Below are positions 1-7,203 of a stretch of 9,021 nt of DNA, in pieces. The stretch is taken from assembly GCA_946885665.1 (NCBI GenBank), contig CAMPGT010000158.1, positions 1 through 9,021 on the forward strand. Direction: 5' to 3'. A program made the translations under genes and the position numbers. This DNA comes from an uncultured Chitinophagaceae bacterium. Its GTDB lineage: Bacteria > Bacteroidota > Bacteroidia > Chitinophagales > Chitinophagaceae. The first letter of the stretch is position 1, and every line of letters begins with the position of its first letter. A model generated the notes under the pieces. That model did no database searches. It saw only the letters and a list, made by a program, of their open reading frames with translations, and was not told the DNA's origin.

Positions 1-58
1 ATAAAAATTCTTAAATTAATAGTTGTAAAATTCTCCTTCATTCTAAACCTCACCAGCC

Positions 59-493
59 ATGAAAAATTTAAGTTTTGCACTGGCATTTCTGTTCTTTATC
101 TCCTCTTTTCAATCCAACGCTCAAAAAATAGTGCAACGAGCAGCGAAGGGCGATACTGTTTGGGTAATTATCAATCACATCAAAGCCGACAAGAAAGCAC
201 AGTTTGAGAAATTCGTTACAGAAACATTCTGGGGGGCATCGAATAAATTAAAGGGAAAAGACAAAACGGTATTTAAACAAACCCGGGTTCTATACCCAAC
301 CCAACCTGAACCCGATGGTACACTGAGTTATATCTTCATTATGGACCCATTGGTTTCGGGCGGCGATTATGACATCTACAACTTGCTCACAAAAATCTAT
401 GGCGATCAGAAAGCTTCGGAATATAATAATGTATTTAATGAAACCGCCGCCAGCGAACAAACGATGTATATCGAAATTCAATCGGAAAATTAA
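59..493 (+). CDS. Small secreted protein of unknown function
   Basis: 144 residues from an ATG at 59. The N-terminus is a classical Sec signal peptide: basic start (MKNL), hydrophobic core FALAFLFFISSF, and likely cleavage after SNA at about residue 21, so the mature protein should be periplasmic or secreted. The mature part opens with a strand-like stretch (VWVIINHIKA, about residues 35-44), followed by a helix-like segment (KKAQFEKFVTETFWGA). That order resembles the ferredoxin-like alpha/beta barrel of NIPSNAP or antibiotic-biosynthesis-monooxygenase domains, but I see no diagnostic motif, so this is only a fold guess. No catalytic residue or lipobox is evident. The start is the only ATG placed before the signal peptide. 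Base composition is AT-rich compared with the dgo operon. It appears to stand alone; the next reading frame downstream is a gene remnant. Confidence 0.8.
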   Translation: MKNLSFALAFLFFISSFQSNAQKIVQRAAKGDTVWVIINHIKADKKAQFEKFVTETFWGASNKLKGKDKTVFKQTRVLYPTQPEPDGTLSYIFIMDPLVSGGDYDIYNLLTKIYGDQKASEYNNVFNETAASEQTMYIEIQSEN

Positions 494-497
494 ATGA

Positions 498-716
498 AAT
501 GACTACCGCCTGGTGGCCATGATCACCGATAAAAGAGAATATTATCTCGCCATGAGCGAGATCGAATCTTATCTTCAGAAGATGAAAGACATTCTTGTCT
601 TTATCATGCATCAACTAAATATCAACCAGACCGAACTTTGCCAGGCACTCGATATTTCAAAGACACTTTTATCAGATGTCCTCAACGGAAAGAAAAAACC
701 TAATCTCGATACGTAG
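498..716 (+). pseudogene. Remnant of a higBA-type toxin-antitoxin module (XRE antitoxin fragment)
   Basis: The frame is open from 498 (after a TGA at 495-497) to a TAG at 714-716; possible starts are GTG 513 and ATG 519. Three pieces seem to be joined. NDYRLVAMI resembles the beta-strand segment of HigB-type toxins. ITDKREYYLAMSEIESYLQK resembles the N-terminus of HigA-type antitoxins. MKDILVFIMHQLNINQTELCQALDISKTLLSDVLNGKKKPNLD is a helix-turn-helix of the XRE family, with QTELCQALDIS and the recognition helix TLLSDVLNGKKKPN. The linker region usually found between the antitoxin N-terminus and the HTH is missing, and the protein stops at NLDT where family members continue with a further helix. 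The frame ends 12 bases before the end of the convergent enolase-family gene. Seen: the short length and the HTH. Inferred: the three-part deletion history. It could instead be a short expressed HTH protein. Confidence 0.55.
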
Positions 717-728
717 CGCAGGCAGATT

Positions 729-1991
729 CTACGCCACCACTTCTACTATGGCATCGCCACTCGTAAATAATTCAGGACGAATTTCTGCTCCAAGGCCGGG
801 CGTTTCGGTGGGACGAACATATCCATCTTCAGGCACAGGTACATTTTTCAGGAAGTAAGGAAACTGGTGTGCGTACTTCCAGTAATTGCTTTCCATGTAA
901 CAAAAATTCGGGATGGCGGTGCACAGATGAATAGAAGACAACCACAACAACGGTCCGCCGGCCGTATGTGGCGATCCCGGTATGTTGTATGGCTCTGCCA
1001 TGTCGCACATCTTTTTAGCTTCGGTGGGTCCGCCGCACCAACAGATGTCGAACATCAGGATATCGAGCGCTCGTTTTTCCAGGAAATCTTTGATCTCGTA
1101 TCGCGTGGCGATGGTTTCACTGTGGGCGATGGGAACCGGCGATTCCGCCGCGAGTATAGCATATCCTTGCTGCGCATTCGAAGGCACCATCAAATCCTCG
1201 ATGTGAATCACGTTATAGGGCTCGATTGCCTTTAATATCCTTTGCGAGCTTGGCAAATCGAACCGTCCCCAGCAATCGATCAGTATTTCCATTTTATTTC
1301 CGCCGGCTTCCCTGATCTGTTTTAACCATTCAACGCAACGGTCGAGCTCTTCAGATGTGATCATTTCATCTTTGGCTTCGAAGGGATAAATTTTCATCCC
1401 GGTGATATTTCGATCGAGGAGAAATTTTACAATTTTTCCGGTATCCTTTCCCATTTTCATGTCGTTGATCGCCCAGTAATCGGTAACGGTATTATATACT
1501 TTCACCTTCTCTCTCGTTTTACCGCCGAGCAGGCGATATGCCGGTTGTCCGATCGCTTTTCCGAGTATATCCAACTGTGCCATATTGATGGCGCTGATGA
1601 TCCGCATGTCTGCGCCGCCGGCGTTTCTCATGCTCATGTCGTGATACATTTTTCTCCACAGGCCGTCAATGTCGCGCGGGTCGCTGCCGATGAGCAGTTG
1701 CGCGTAATCTTTCAGCGCACCGAGTTCGCCGTTGCTAAACGGATACGTTTCGCCCACGCCAACGATGCCCTTATCGGTGTGTAGGCGTACCCAGCAGAAT
1801 TCGGTCTCGCCCGAACCGCCTGAACCTCCGCCGATCTTCAGTTTTTCGCTGAATCGTATGCCTTCTACTTTTGTGATGGTTAATTTGCCGGGCGCCTTAT
1901 TGATTGCTGCGATTTTGCTGTTTGCCATCGAAGGCAAAGCGGCACCTGCCGCCGATATTCCAATACTTTTTAAAAGCGAGCGTCGTTTCAT
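729..1991 (-). CDS. Tat-exported enolase-superfamily (mandelate racemase-like) enzyme, probable sugar-acid dehydratase or racemase
   Basis: 420 residues when started at the ATG at 1991. I prefer this to the upstream in-frame start at 2096 because it begins exactly at a Tat-type signal (MKRRSLLKSIGISAAGAALP); the extra 35 residues look like noncoding sequence. Residues about 38-165 form the capping domain. The barrel carries the superfamily metal ligands: D239 (LIDCWGRF), E265 (HIEDL) and E292 (AHSETIATR). H342 (SPHTAGGP), with D315 (MFDICW) upstream, matches the His-Asp general-base dyad of mandelate racemase-type enzymes, and E367 (YMESNYW) sits on the last strand. The second-strand position usually KxK reads K200-I-Y202, so the lysine base on the other face may be missing. 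Substrate unknown. It is a distant relative of the dgoD product in this window but forms no operon with it. The 3' end converges on the higBA-like remnant. Confidence 0.88.
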   Translation of the reverse strand: MKRRSLLKSIGISAAGAALPSMANSKIAAINKAPGKLTITKVEGIRFSEKLKIGGGSGGSGETEFCWVRLHTDKGIVGVGETYPFSNGELGALKDYAQLLIGSDPRDIDGLWRKMYHDMSMRNAGGADMRIISAINMAQLDILGKAIGQPAYRLLGGKTREKVKVYNTVTDYWAINDMKMGKDTGKIVKFLLDRNITGMKIYPFEAKDEMITSEELDRCVEWLKQIREAGGNKMEILIDCWGRFDLPSSQRILKAIEPYNVIHIEDLMVPSNAQQGYAILAAESPVPIAHSETIATRYEIKDFLEKRALDILMFDICWCGGPTEAKKMCDMAEPYNIPGSPHTAGGPLLWLSSIHLCTAIPNFCYMESNYWKYAHQFPYFLKNVPVPEDGYVRPTETPGLGAEIRPELFTSGDAIVEVVA

Positions 1992-2191
1992 GCCTGTAGG
2001 GTTTAAGCGGGCACATAAGTTATGCATTATGTGGAAAAGAAAACCGTATTTAAAATATTTATACAAGTCGCTTTTGAGCGAGCCATCGCCGATCACGCGA
2101 TTAGCTACTCGTAGGATTTTCCCGAGTGCGCCTGTGATTTTTGAAAATTCTCAGCATTATTTGGTGTAACTTACCAGTAAAATTTGCAGGT

Positions 2192-2548
2192 ATGAAACAG
2201 TGGAAAATCTTAGCAGCCGGAATCTGTGTCGTGTTTGCATTTTCCTTTACCATTCTCCATCACGGATGGGCAAATTACGACCAAAATAAAACCCTCGATT
2301 ACACAGGTACAGTCGTTGAATTCAAATTCGAAAATCCACATGCGTCGGCAAGGGTAATTGACGACAAAAAGAAAACCTGGCTCGTGATCCTTGCACCTAC
2401 CAGCAGGATGAACAGCCGCGGTGTGCCGAAAGAAAAGATCGTTAAGGGAAGCTCCATAAGAGTGGTGGGATACCCTCACAAAGAAATCAAAGACGAAATG
2501 CGCGCGGAAAGGATTTTTGTTGACGGAGACAAATTCGAATTGCGTTAA
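2192..2548 (+). CDS. Small exported DUF6152-like protein
   Basis: 118 residues from the ATG at 2192, chosen over an upstream in-frame start at 2141 because the signal or anchor sequence MKQWKILAAGICVVFAFSF begins there. After the hydrophobic segment comes HHGWANYD (residues 23-30), then a small all-beta-looking domain: DYTGTVVEFKFENPHASARV, WLVILAPTSRMNSRG, IVKGSSIRVVGYPHK and ERIFVDG. The HHxW-aspartate start followed by a G-T-V-x-x-F-x-F-x-N-P-H strand is what I associate with DUF6152-type proteins, an OB-like periplasmic family of unknown function. The next gene begins 2 bases after the stop, so the two are almost certainly cotranscribed. Family recognition is from memory of the pattern; no biochemical role is known to me. 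Confidence 0.8.
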   Translation: MKQWKILAAGICVVFAFSFTILHHGWANYDQNKTLDYTGTVVEFKFENPHASARVIDDKKKTWLVILAPTSRMNSRGVPKEKIVKGSSIRVVGYPHKEIKDEMRAERIFVDGDKFELR

Positions 2549-2550
2549 TC

Positions 2551-3030
2551 GTGAATGAACCGTTCACCACGTTTTTTGAATGGGTGGAGGCGTCTGCCGT
2601 TTCCGTGAGAATTCGCGAATCGATTTGGTTATACCCCTTTATCGAAATCATGCATATATTCGGCATCGTACTCGTAGCCGGAGGCGCCGTTTTTTTCGAC
2701 CTGCAACTGCTGCTTTCTAAACACCTGATAGAGAAATCGGCGTACCGGTTGCTCACCTGGTCGAAACGTGGATTGCTGATTGCGATCCCTTCCGGCCTGC
2801 TCCTTTTTGCTACCAATGCCACTGCTCTTTCAGCTGATCCGGTTTTTGGGCTGAAGTTGTCGTTGTTGGTGCTGGCGGCGGCGAATGCGTGGATATTTCA
2901 CATACGTGTGTACCTGCCTTACCGCCAAAATCAATCTTCCTTCAAATGGAACACAGCGAGAACCAACGCTGTTTTTTCGATAATGCTCTGGATGTCGATC
3001 ATCGCCTGCGGCCGGCTTCTCGCGTACTAA
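2551..3030 (+). CDS. DUF6644-like four-helix inner-membrane protein
   Basis: 159 residues starting with GTG at 2551, two bases after the preceding stop. An amphipathic N-terminus (NEPFTTFFEWVEASAVSVRIRES) is followed by four likely transmembrane helices: about residues 28-53 (IEIMHIFGIVLVAGGAVFFDLQLL), 73-92 (GLLIAIPSGLLLFATNATAL), 98-118 (FGLKLSLLVLAAANAWIFHI) and 138-157 (NAVFSIMLWMSIIACGRLLA). H35 in helix 1 and H117 near the end of helix 3 lie in or beside membrane segments and could be cofactor ligands, but this is speculative. The layout and the pairing with a DUF6152-like gene fit DUF6644, an uncharacterised membrane family. The pair probably forms one functional unit: periplasmic domain plus membrane partner. 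The stop at 3028-3030 lies just before the repeat cluster of the next gene. Confidence 0.8.
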   Translation: MNEPFTTFFEWVEASAVSVRIRESIWLYPFIEIMHIFGIVLVAGGAVFFDLQLLLSKHLIEKSAYRLLTWSKRGLLIAIPSGLLLFATNATALSADPVFGLKLSLLVLAAANAWIFHIRVYLPYRQNQSSFKWNTARTNAVFSIMLWMSIIACGRLLAY

Positions 3031-3034
3031 AAAA

Positions 3035-3076
3035 TTATACAAAATGCGTTATACATTTTGTGTAATACATTTTGTA
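3035..3076 (+). repeat. Three tandem 14-bp repeats with nested dyad symmetry upstream of the ATPase gene
   Basis: Consecutive 14-base units are TTATACAAAATGCG (3035-3048), TTATACATTTTGTG (3049-3062) and TAATACATTTTGTA (3063-3076). Units 2 and 3 share the core ATACATTTTG exactly; unit 1 has the middle bases inverted (AAAATG). The first and third units therefore also form an 11-bp perfect inverted repeat (3036-3046 with 3068-3078), and a second, inner dyad (3049-3055 with 3059-3065) has one mismatch. The cluster runs into the putative -7 element and ends 10 bases before the ATG at 3087. The arrangement suggests an operator for autoregulation, or a hairpin at the 5' end of the message; which one is not decided by the sequence. 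Confidence 0.75.
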
Positions 3077-3082
3077 TATTTG
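3075..3082 (+). promoter_or_regulatory. Candidate -7 promoter element (TATATTTG) of the ATPase gene
   Basis: TATATTTG is an exact match to the Bacteroidota -7 consensus TAnnTTTG. It lies only 4 bases before the ATG at 3087, so a start of transcription at the usual distance would give a leaderless or almost leaderless message. The nearest upstream TTTG (3057-3060) is 14 bases away, shorter than the usual spacing to the -33 element, so the call is tentative. The element overlaps the last 14-bp repeat, which would let a bound protein block initiation. Confidence 0.35.
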
Positions 3083-3086
3083 CTTC

Positions 3087-4214
3087 ATGAAAACTTTTGC
3101 TAACCCCTTTGTTGTAACTGGATACCAAGGGCCGGACTTCTTTTGCGACCGGAAGGAAGAAACCTCGCGACTCATCAAAAACATCACTAACGGAGTTAAC
3201 ACTACAATATATTCCATTAGAAGGATGGGAAAGACAGGCGTTATCCTTCACACATTCAACGAATTGGCAAAAACCAGGCTCCATTGCATATATGTAGATA
3301 TCTATGCTACACAAAATTTGAAAGAATTTACCGATCAACTTGCAAATGGTATTCTGAAGGCTTTTCCGGAGAAGCATTCTCTCGGGAAAAAATTTATGGA
3401 TTTCCTGAAATCATTACGGCCTGTTCTTAGCTTCGACTCACTTACAGGTTTGCCCGAAGTGAGTTTCGATTTTACCGATTCCAGGCAATATGAGACGTCT
3501 ATCACAGGTTTGATGACTTTTGTCGAGAAGCAAGGTGTTCCAGTGATTTTAGCTATAGATGAATTTCAGCAAATACTTCAATACCCGGAAAAAAATACGG
3601 AAGCGCTGCTGCGCAGTATCATTCAAAAGCTAAAAAATATACACTTTATTTTTTGCGGCAGCAGCAAACATCTATTAACAGCCATTTTTGCAGACAGTAA
3701 ACGACCGTTTTTTTCGAGCACCCAGCCGATGCATCTCGATGTAATAGAAAAAAAAGAATACCGAAACTTTATTAGACAACATTTTATCAAGTCAAAAAGA
3801 AAGATAGATGATGATGCTATCGGATTCATTTTAGAATGGACGAGACAACATACCTATTACACGCAGGTAGTTTGCAATACTTTATTTGCCTCAGAAATAC
3901 AACACATTACTATTGACATCGTAAAAGATTATTGCAAAACGATTCTTGATGAGCAGGAAGATGTGTTTTTCCAATACCGCAATCTGCTGACTCCTGCACA
4001 ATGGTCGCTGTTAACTGCAATCGCAAAAGATGACAAACTATATCAGCCTTCGGCAAAAAAGTTTTTATCCAAACACGATTTATCGACATCCGGAGTGCAA
4101 AGAGCCCTGCCTGCCTTATTTGATAAAGAACTGGTTTACCTGGAACAGGATGCTAAAGGATCCTATTACCGTGTTTATGACTGCTTCCTCGCAAGGTGGC
4201 TGGAAAGATTGTAG
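3087..4214 (+). CDS. Stand-alone P-loop ATPase of the ATPase_2 (archaeal-ATPase-like) family
   Basis: 375 residues from the ATG at 3087; the in-frame TTG at 3072 lies inside the repeat cluster and is unlikely. The N-terminus NPFVVTGYQGPDFFCDRKEE fits the usual opening of these ATPases. Walker A is the variant SIRRMGKTG (K49, T50), typical of ATPase_2 rather than GxxxxGKT. Walker B is VILAIDEF (D158, E159). A sensor-like strand FIFCGSS (187-193) is followed by RPFFSSTQPMHLDVI, the family's characteristic segment. The last 75 residues (LTPAQWSLLTAIA to the end) look like a winged helix: QPSAKKFLSKHDLSTSGVQRALPALFDKELV. Related proteins belong to the STAND/MNS group of ATPases and are often linked to DNA or mobile functions, but this family has no firm role. 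Coding sequence is noticeably AT-richer than the dgo operon, consistent with transfer. No partner gene adjoins it. It is flanked by unusual repeats on both sides. Confidence 0.9.
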   Translation: MKTFANPFVVTGYQGPDFFCDRKEETSRLIKNITNGVNTTIYSIRRMGKTGVILHTFNELAKTRLHCIYVDIYATQNLKEFTDQLANGILKAFPEKHSLGKKFMDFLKSLRPVLSFDSLTGLPEVSFDFTDSRQYETSITGLMTFVEKQGVPVILAIDEFQQILQYPEKNTEALLRSIIQKLKNIHFIFCGSSKHLLTAIFADSKRPFFSSTQPMHLDVIEKKEYRNFIRQHFIKSKRKIDDDAIGFILEWTRQHTYYTQVVCNTLFASEIQHITIDIVKDYCKTILDEQEDVFFQYRNLLTPAQWSLLTAIAKDDKLYQPSAKKFLSKHDLSTSGVQRALPALFDKELVYLEQDAKGSYYRVYDCFLARWLERL

Positions 4215-4222
4215 TTTATTGA

Positions 4223-4313
4223 GCTCTCGTTATGCTCTCGTTCTGCTCTCGACCTGATCTGGTATAGTGTTTAACTATACGAGAACATAACAAGAACAGA
4301 ACAAGAACAGAAC
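4223..4313. repeat. Long imperfect inverted repeat made of 11-bp units around a central hairpin
   Basis: The left arm has units GCTCTCGTTAT (4223-4233), GCTCTCGTTCT (4234-4244) and the partial GCTCTCG (4245-4251). The right arm has GAGAACATAAC (4281-4291) and two identical AAGAACAGAAC units (4292-4302, 4303-4313). Aligning 4251 with 4280 outward to 4223 with 4308 gives 22 pairs of 29. Five of the seven mismatches are C opposite A, which become G-U wobble pairs in RNA copied as the minus strand, raising it to 27 of 29. Between the arms lies a perfect 7-bp hairpin, GTATAGT/ACTATAC (4262-4268, 4274-4280), with loop GTTTA; its last base is shared with the right arm. The element begins 9 bases after the ATPase stop. 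No plus-strand T-tract follows, so it is not a standard terminator. Confidence 0.75.
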
Positions 4314-4398
4314 AAATGCACATTTTTACAATCCATTTCTTTGAGTACTAAGCAAATAAGCCATTTCAAAAAAATTATTCAGGCGGCACAATAATAAA

Positions 4399-4415
4399 AA
4401 CCGGCGGCGCCGGTT
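4399..4415 (-). terminator. Possible minus-strand terminator hairpin upstream of the lipoprotein gene
   Basis: AACCGGC (4399-4405) and GCCGGTT (4409-4415) form a perfect 7-bp stem with loop GGC. Read on the minus strand, it is followed by a T-rich stretch (TTTTTATTATT), as in an intrinsic terminator. No minus-strand gene is visible to its right that would need it, so it may instead be a chance hairpin or part of the intergenic repeat region. Confidence 0.3.
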
Positions 4416-4444
4416 GCAAATGCAAAGCGGCTTTTCTATTTTTC
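4414..4444 (+). promoter_or_regulatory. Candidate promoter of the lipocalin-like lipoprotein gene
   Basis: TTG at 4414-4416 and TATTTTTC at 4437-4444 are separated by 20 bases. This fits the Bacteroidota arrangement of a -33 TTG and a -7 TAnnTTTG element, with one mismatch in the last base of the latter. Transcription would start around 4450, leaving a leader of roughly 20 bases before the ATG at 4472. Confidence 0.35.
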
Positions 4445-4471
4445 GGGCCAAACAAATCCAATAAATTTCCT

Positions 4472-5396
<925 letters not shown>

Positions 5397-5438
5397 AGGG
5401 GGGTATTTGCAGCAAGGTGCGTTTGCCGCAATTTAGAA

Positions 5439-5456
5439 ATTAATTTACGAATTAAT
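5439..5456. other. Small AT-rich inverted repeat between the AAA+ remnant and dgoA
   Basis: ATTAATT (5439-5445) and AATTAAT (5450-5456) are perfect inverted copies around the loop TACG. It lies about 70 bases beyond the 3' end of the dgo operon. The stem is all A/T and weak, and no clear T-tract follows on either strand, so a terminator role is doubtful. The rest of 5397-5524 shows no gene. Confidence 0.3.
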
Positions 5457-5524
5457 GAACGCTTTTCCTCCTTACCCGTCCTCGTTGAAAGCTGATTTGG
5501 TTGCAGTATTTACCAAGACTGTAC

Positions 5525-6181
5525 TTATTTCCGGCTCCTTTGCCAGCTCTCTATTTTCTCCGCCAACTGCCGGAAACGCGCCGATAGGGCCGCCCACTCT
5601 TTTTTAGCGATGATGTTCTTATCAAACAAACTTCCTCCCATTCCCAATCCTTCGGCCCCGGCTTTCAAAAACTCAACGCAGTTGTCAACACTCACCCCAC
5701 CCACAGCCATTAACCTCACCTGGTGCAGCGGCCCCTTCAGGTCTTTAATGTACTGCGGACCCACAGACGTAGCCGGAAATATTTTGATCATATCCGCACC
5801 GCACCGCCAGGCCCTGTACACTTCGGTGGCCGTCAGCGCACCGGGAAATATCGGAATCTCCTGCTGAACGCAGCTTTTGATCACGGCCTCATCAACAATA
5901 GGTGTTACAATAAAGCCGGCACCGGCGTCAAGGGCGCGCGATAATTCTTCTTCGTTGCAAATGGTGCCCGCACCAATATTTAATTCGCTCCCATAATTTT
6001 CAATCGCATAACGGATCATCGCCGCCACATCAGGCGTGTTCATCGTTATCTCCAGCGTTGTTAAACCCGCCTCCATATACAACGGAAGTATCTGTGCAAA
6101 GTCATCCATCGAAACGTTCCGTATAATACCCGCCACCGGAACCTTCGAAAATTTTTCCCACGAAAACAAACCGTTGTGCAT
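5525..6181 (-). CDS. dgoA: 2-dehydro-3-deoxy-6-phosphogalactonate aldolase (KDPG/KDPGal aldolase family)
   Basis: 218 residues, close to the 205-215 usual for the family. It cleaves 2-dehydro-3-deoxy-6-phospho-D-galactonate to pyruvate and D-glyceraldehyde-3-phosphate in the cytoplasm, the last step of D-galactonate breakdown. Class I aldolase features are in order: PVAGIIRNVS with R21; the catalytic glutamate in TTLEITMNTP (E44); GAGTICNEEEL (70-80); FIVTPIVDE; FPGALTATE (112-120); the Schiff-base lysine in MIKIFPATSVGP (K133); and the phosphate-binding AVGGVSVDN (159-167). By sequence alone the 2-keto-3-deoxy-6-phosphogluconate aldolase (Eda) reaction is equally possible; the dgoD and dgoK neighbours decide for galactonate. 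It is the last gene of the operon, starting 14 bases after the dgoK stop. No strong Shine-Dalgarno sequence is visible. Confidence 0.93.
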   Translation of the reverse strand: MHNGLFSWEKFSKVPVAGIIRNVSMDDFAQILPLYMEAGLTTLEITMNTPDVAAMIRYAIENYGSELNIGAGTICNEEELSRALDAGAGFIVTPIVDEAVIKSCVQQEIPIFPGALTATEVYRAWRCGADMIKIFPATSVGPQYIKDLKGPLHQVRLMAVGGVSVDNCVEFLKAGAEGLGMGGSLFDKNIIAKKEWAALSARFRQLAEKIESWQRSRK

Positions 6182-6195
6182 GATGCGCTGTTTAT

Positions 6196-7191
6196 TTAGG
6201 CAATAGATTTTTTAAAGATACTGATGTGTCCTTCCATCGCGCTCCTGTCCATTATTTCCGGTGCGATGAAAATCGCCTGTTCAGCCAGCCCCAGCGACTC
6301 CAGGGCGAGCTGGTAAAGATGATACACACTGCTGCCGCTGCATAAGCGAATGCGTATGCTGCTATCGCCGCACAACGTTCTTAACTCCGTGCCAATCAGC
6401 AAACCGCTCAGGTAAAATAAATTGTCGGCCCTGGTTACCCGCTCAAAAAGCTGATCAACCCGAACAGAAAAAAAGGTGTGCAGCAAATTGGACCTCGCCG
6501 ACGCAAGAACGCCGCGGCGAAAGGCATCTTCTCCCATCCCTGTCAGCTCACCATGGTGCAATTCTTCCGCAATGGAATCTTTTAATATCGAGTGGCGCCT
6601 CAACACATCAAACAACTCTCCCGTCATGAATGTTGTAAAATCAACGATGCGGCCATTCTCCACCCTTACATGCTTGGAATGGGTACCCGGAAAAATGCAA
6701 ACAGAAGGCGGACCCGCCATCAGCTCGCTATCCATGGCAGCCAAACCGATCATCTGCGTTTCTTCTCCCCTCATAATATCCTGCCCGCTGGTGGCGCCGG
6801 ATATTATTTTAACAGGATTATGAAAATCGCGGGTTGCCGCAAAATCTTCAACAATGGCGCCGCTGCCATCAATGGCAAACGGCAAAGACGCGTAAGGCAG
6901 CGAGCGTATGCCGATGGAAGAAGAAGCCATGCCGGAAATAACTACAGGAACACCCTCAGGCAAGACGCCCGTTTTATTTGCTAACGCAGCAAGATGCTGC
7001 TGCAGTGATTGGAAATAAAAATTTTCCCTGCCGGATTGGTTACCTGCATCAACATGTTTCCATCTGTTGTACACAGCGGCAATGCCGTCGCCGGCAACGA
7101 TTTCTCCTTTCACTTCGCGAGTAGCTGCGTTAACCAGCCTGAGGCGAAAGGAAGAAGTGCCCCAGTCGCAACTCAACAAAAGATCTTTCAT
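6196..7191 (-). CDS. dgoK: 2-dehydro-3-deoxygalactonokinase
   Basis: 331 residues from the ATG at 7191; an adjoining in-frame TTG at 7194 is less likely. It phosphorylates 2-dehydro-3-deoxy-D-galactonate with ATP to the 6-phosphate, the second step of the pathway, in the cytoplasm. The N-terminus LLLSCDWGTSSFRLRLV (D9-W10-G11-T12-S13) is the phosphate-1-like motif of this sugar-kinase family. Further DgoK signatures are VVISGMASSSIG (83-94), MRGEETQMIGL (140-150), CIFPGTHSKHVRV (165-177), DFTTFMTGELFDVL (184-197) and FYLSGLLIGTEL (259-270). It is longer than the enterobacterial enzyme (about 292 residues), with extra sequence near residues 45-65. The gene lies 12 bases after dgoD and 14 before dgoA, a tight operon. 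Identification is strong from both motifs and context. Confidence 0.94.
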   Translation of the reverse strand: MKDLLLSCDWGTSSFRLRLVNAATREVKGEIVAGDGIAAVYNRWKHVDAGNQSGRENFYFQSLQQHLAALANKTGVLPEGVPVVISGMASSSIGIRSLPYASLPFAIDGSGAIVEDFAATRDFHNPVKIISGATSGQDIMRGEETQMIGLAAMDSELMAGPPSVCIFPGTHSKHVRVENGRIVDFTTFMTGELFDVLRRHSILKDSIAEELHHGELTGMGEDAFRRGVLASARSNLLHTFFSVRVDQLFERVTRADNLFYLSGLLIGTELRTLCGDSSIRIRLCSGSSVYHLYQLALESLGLAEQAIFIAPEIMDRSAMEGHISIFKKSIA

Positions 7192-7203
7192 CAAAATAAA
7201 TTA

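Noticed and set aside
1992..2096. N-terminal extension of the enolase-family gene to an upstream start
   Set aside because: The 35 added residues precede a complete Tat signal peptide, which should be at the N-terminus; the stretch is probably the untranslated leader.
1732..2169. 145-codon plus-strand frame and other plus-strand frames at 867-1784
   Set aside because: They are antisense to the enolase-family gene, which is supported by conserved metal ligands; no domain or signal is seen in the antisense translations.
3036..3078. Intrinsic terminator for the DUF6644-like gene
   Set aside because: The stem is A/T-rich with a 21-base loop and no T-tract follows; the repeats fit an operator or promoter role for the next gene better.
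4223..4313. CRISPR array or integron attC site
   Set aside because: The 11-bp units are contiguous without spacers, and the core sites of an attC are not present; it is a tandem/inverted repeat of another kind.
5455..5607. Short plus-strand frame starting at ATG 5455
   Set aside because: About 50 residues, mostly antisense to the 3' end of dgoA, with no signal, domain or promoter; chance frame.
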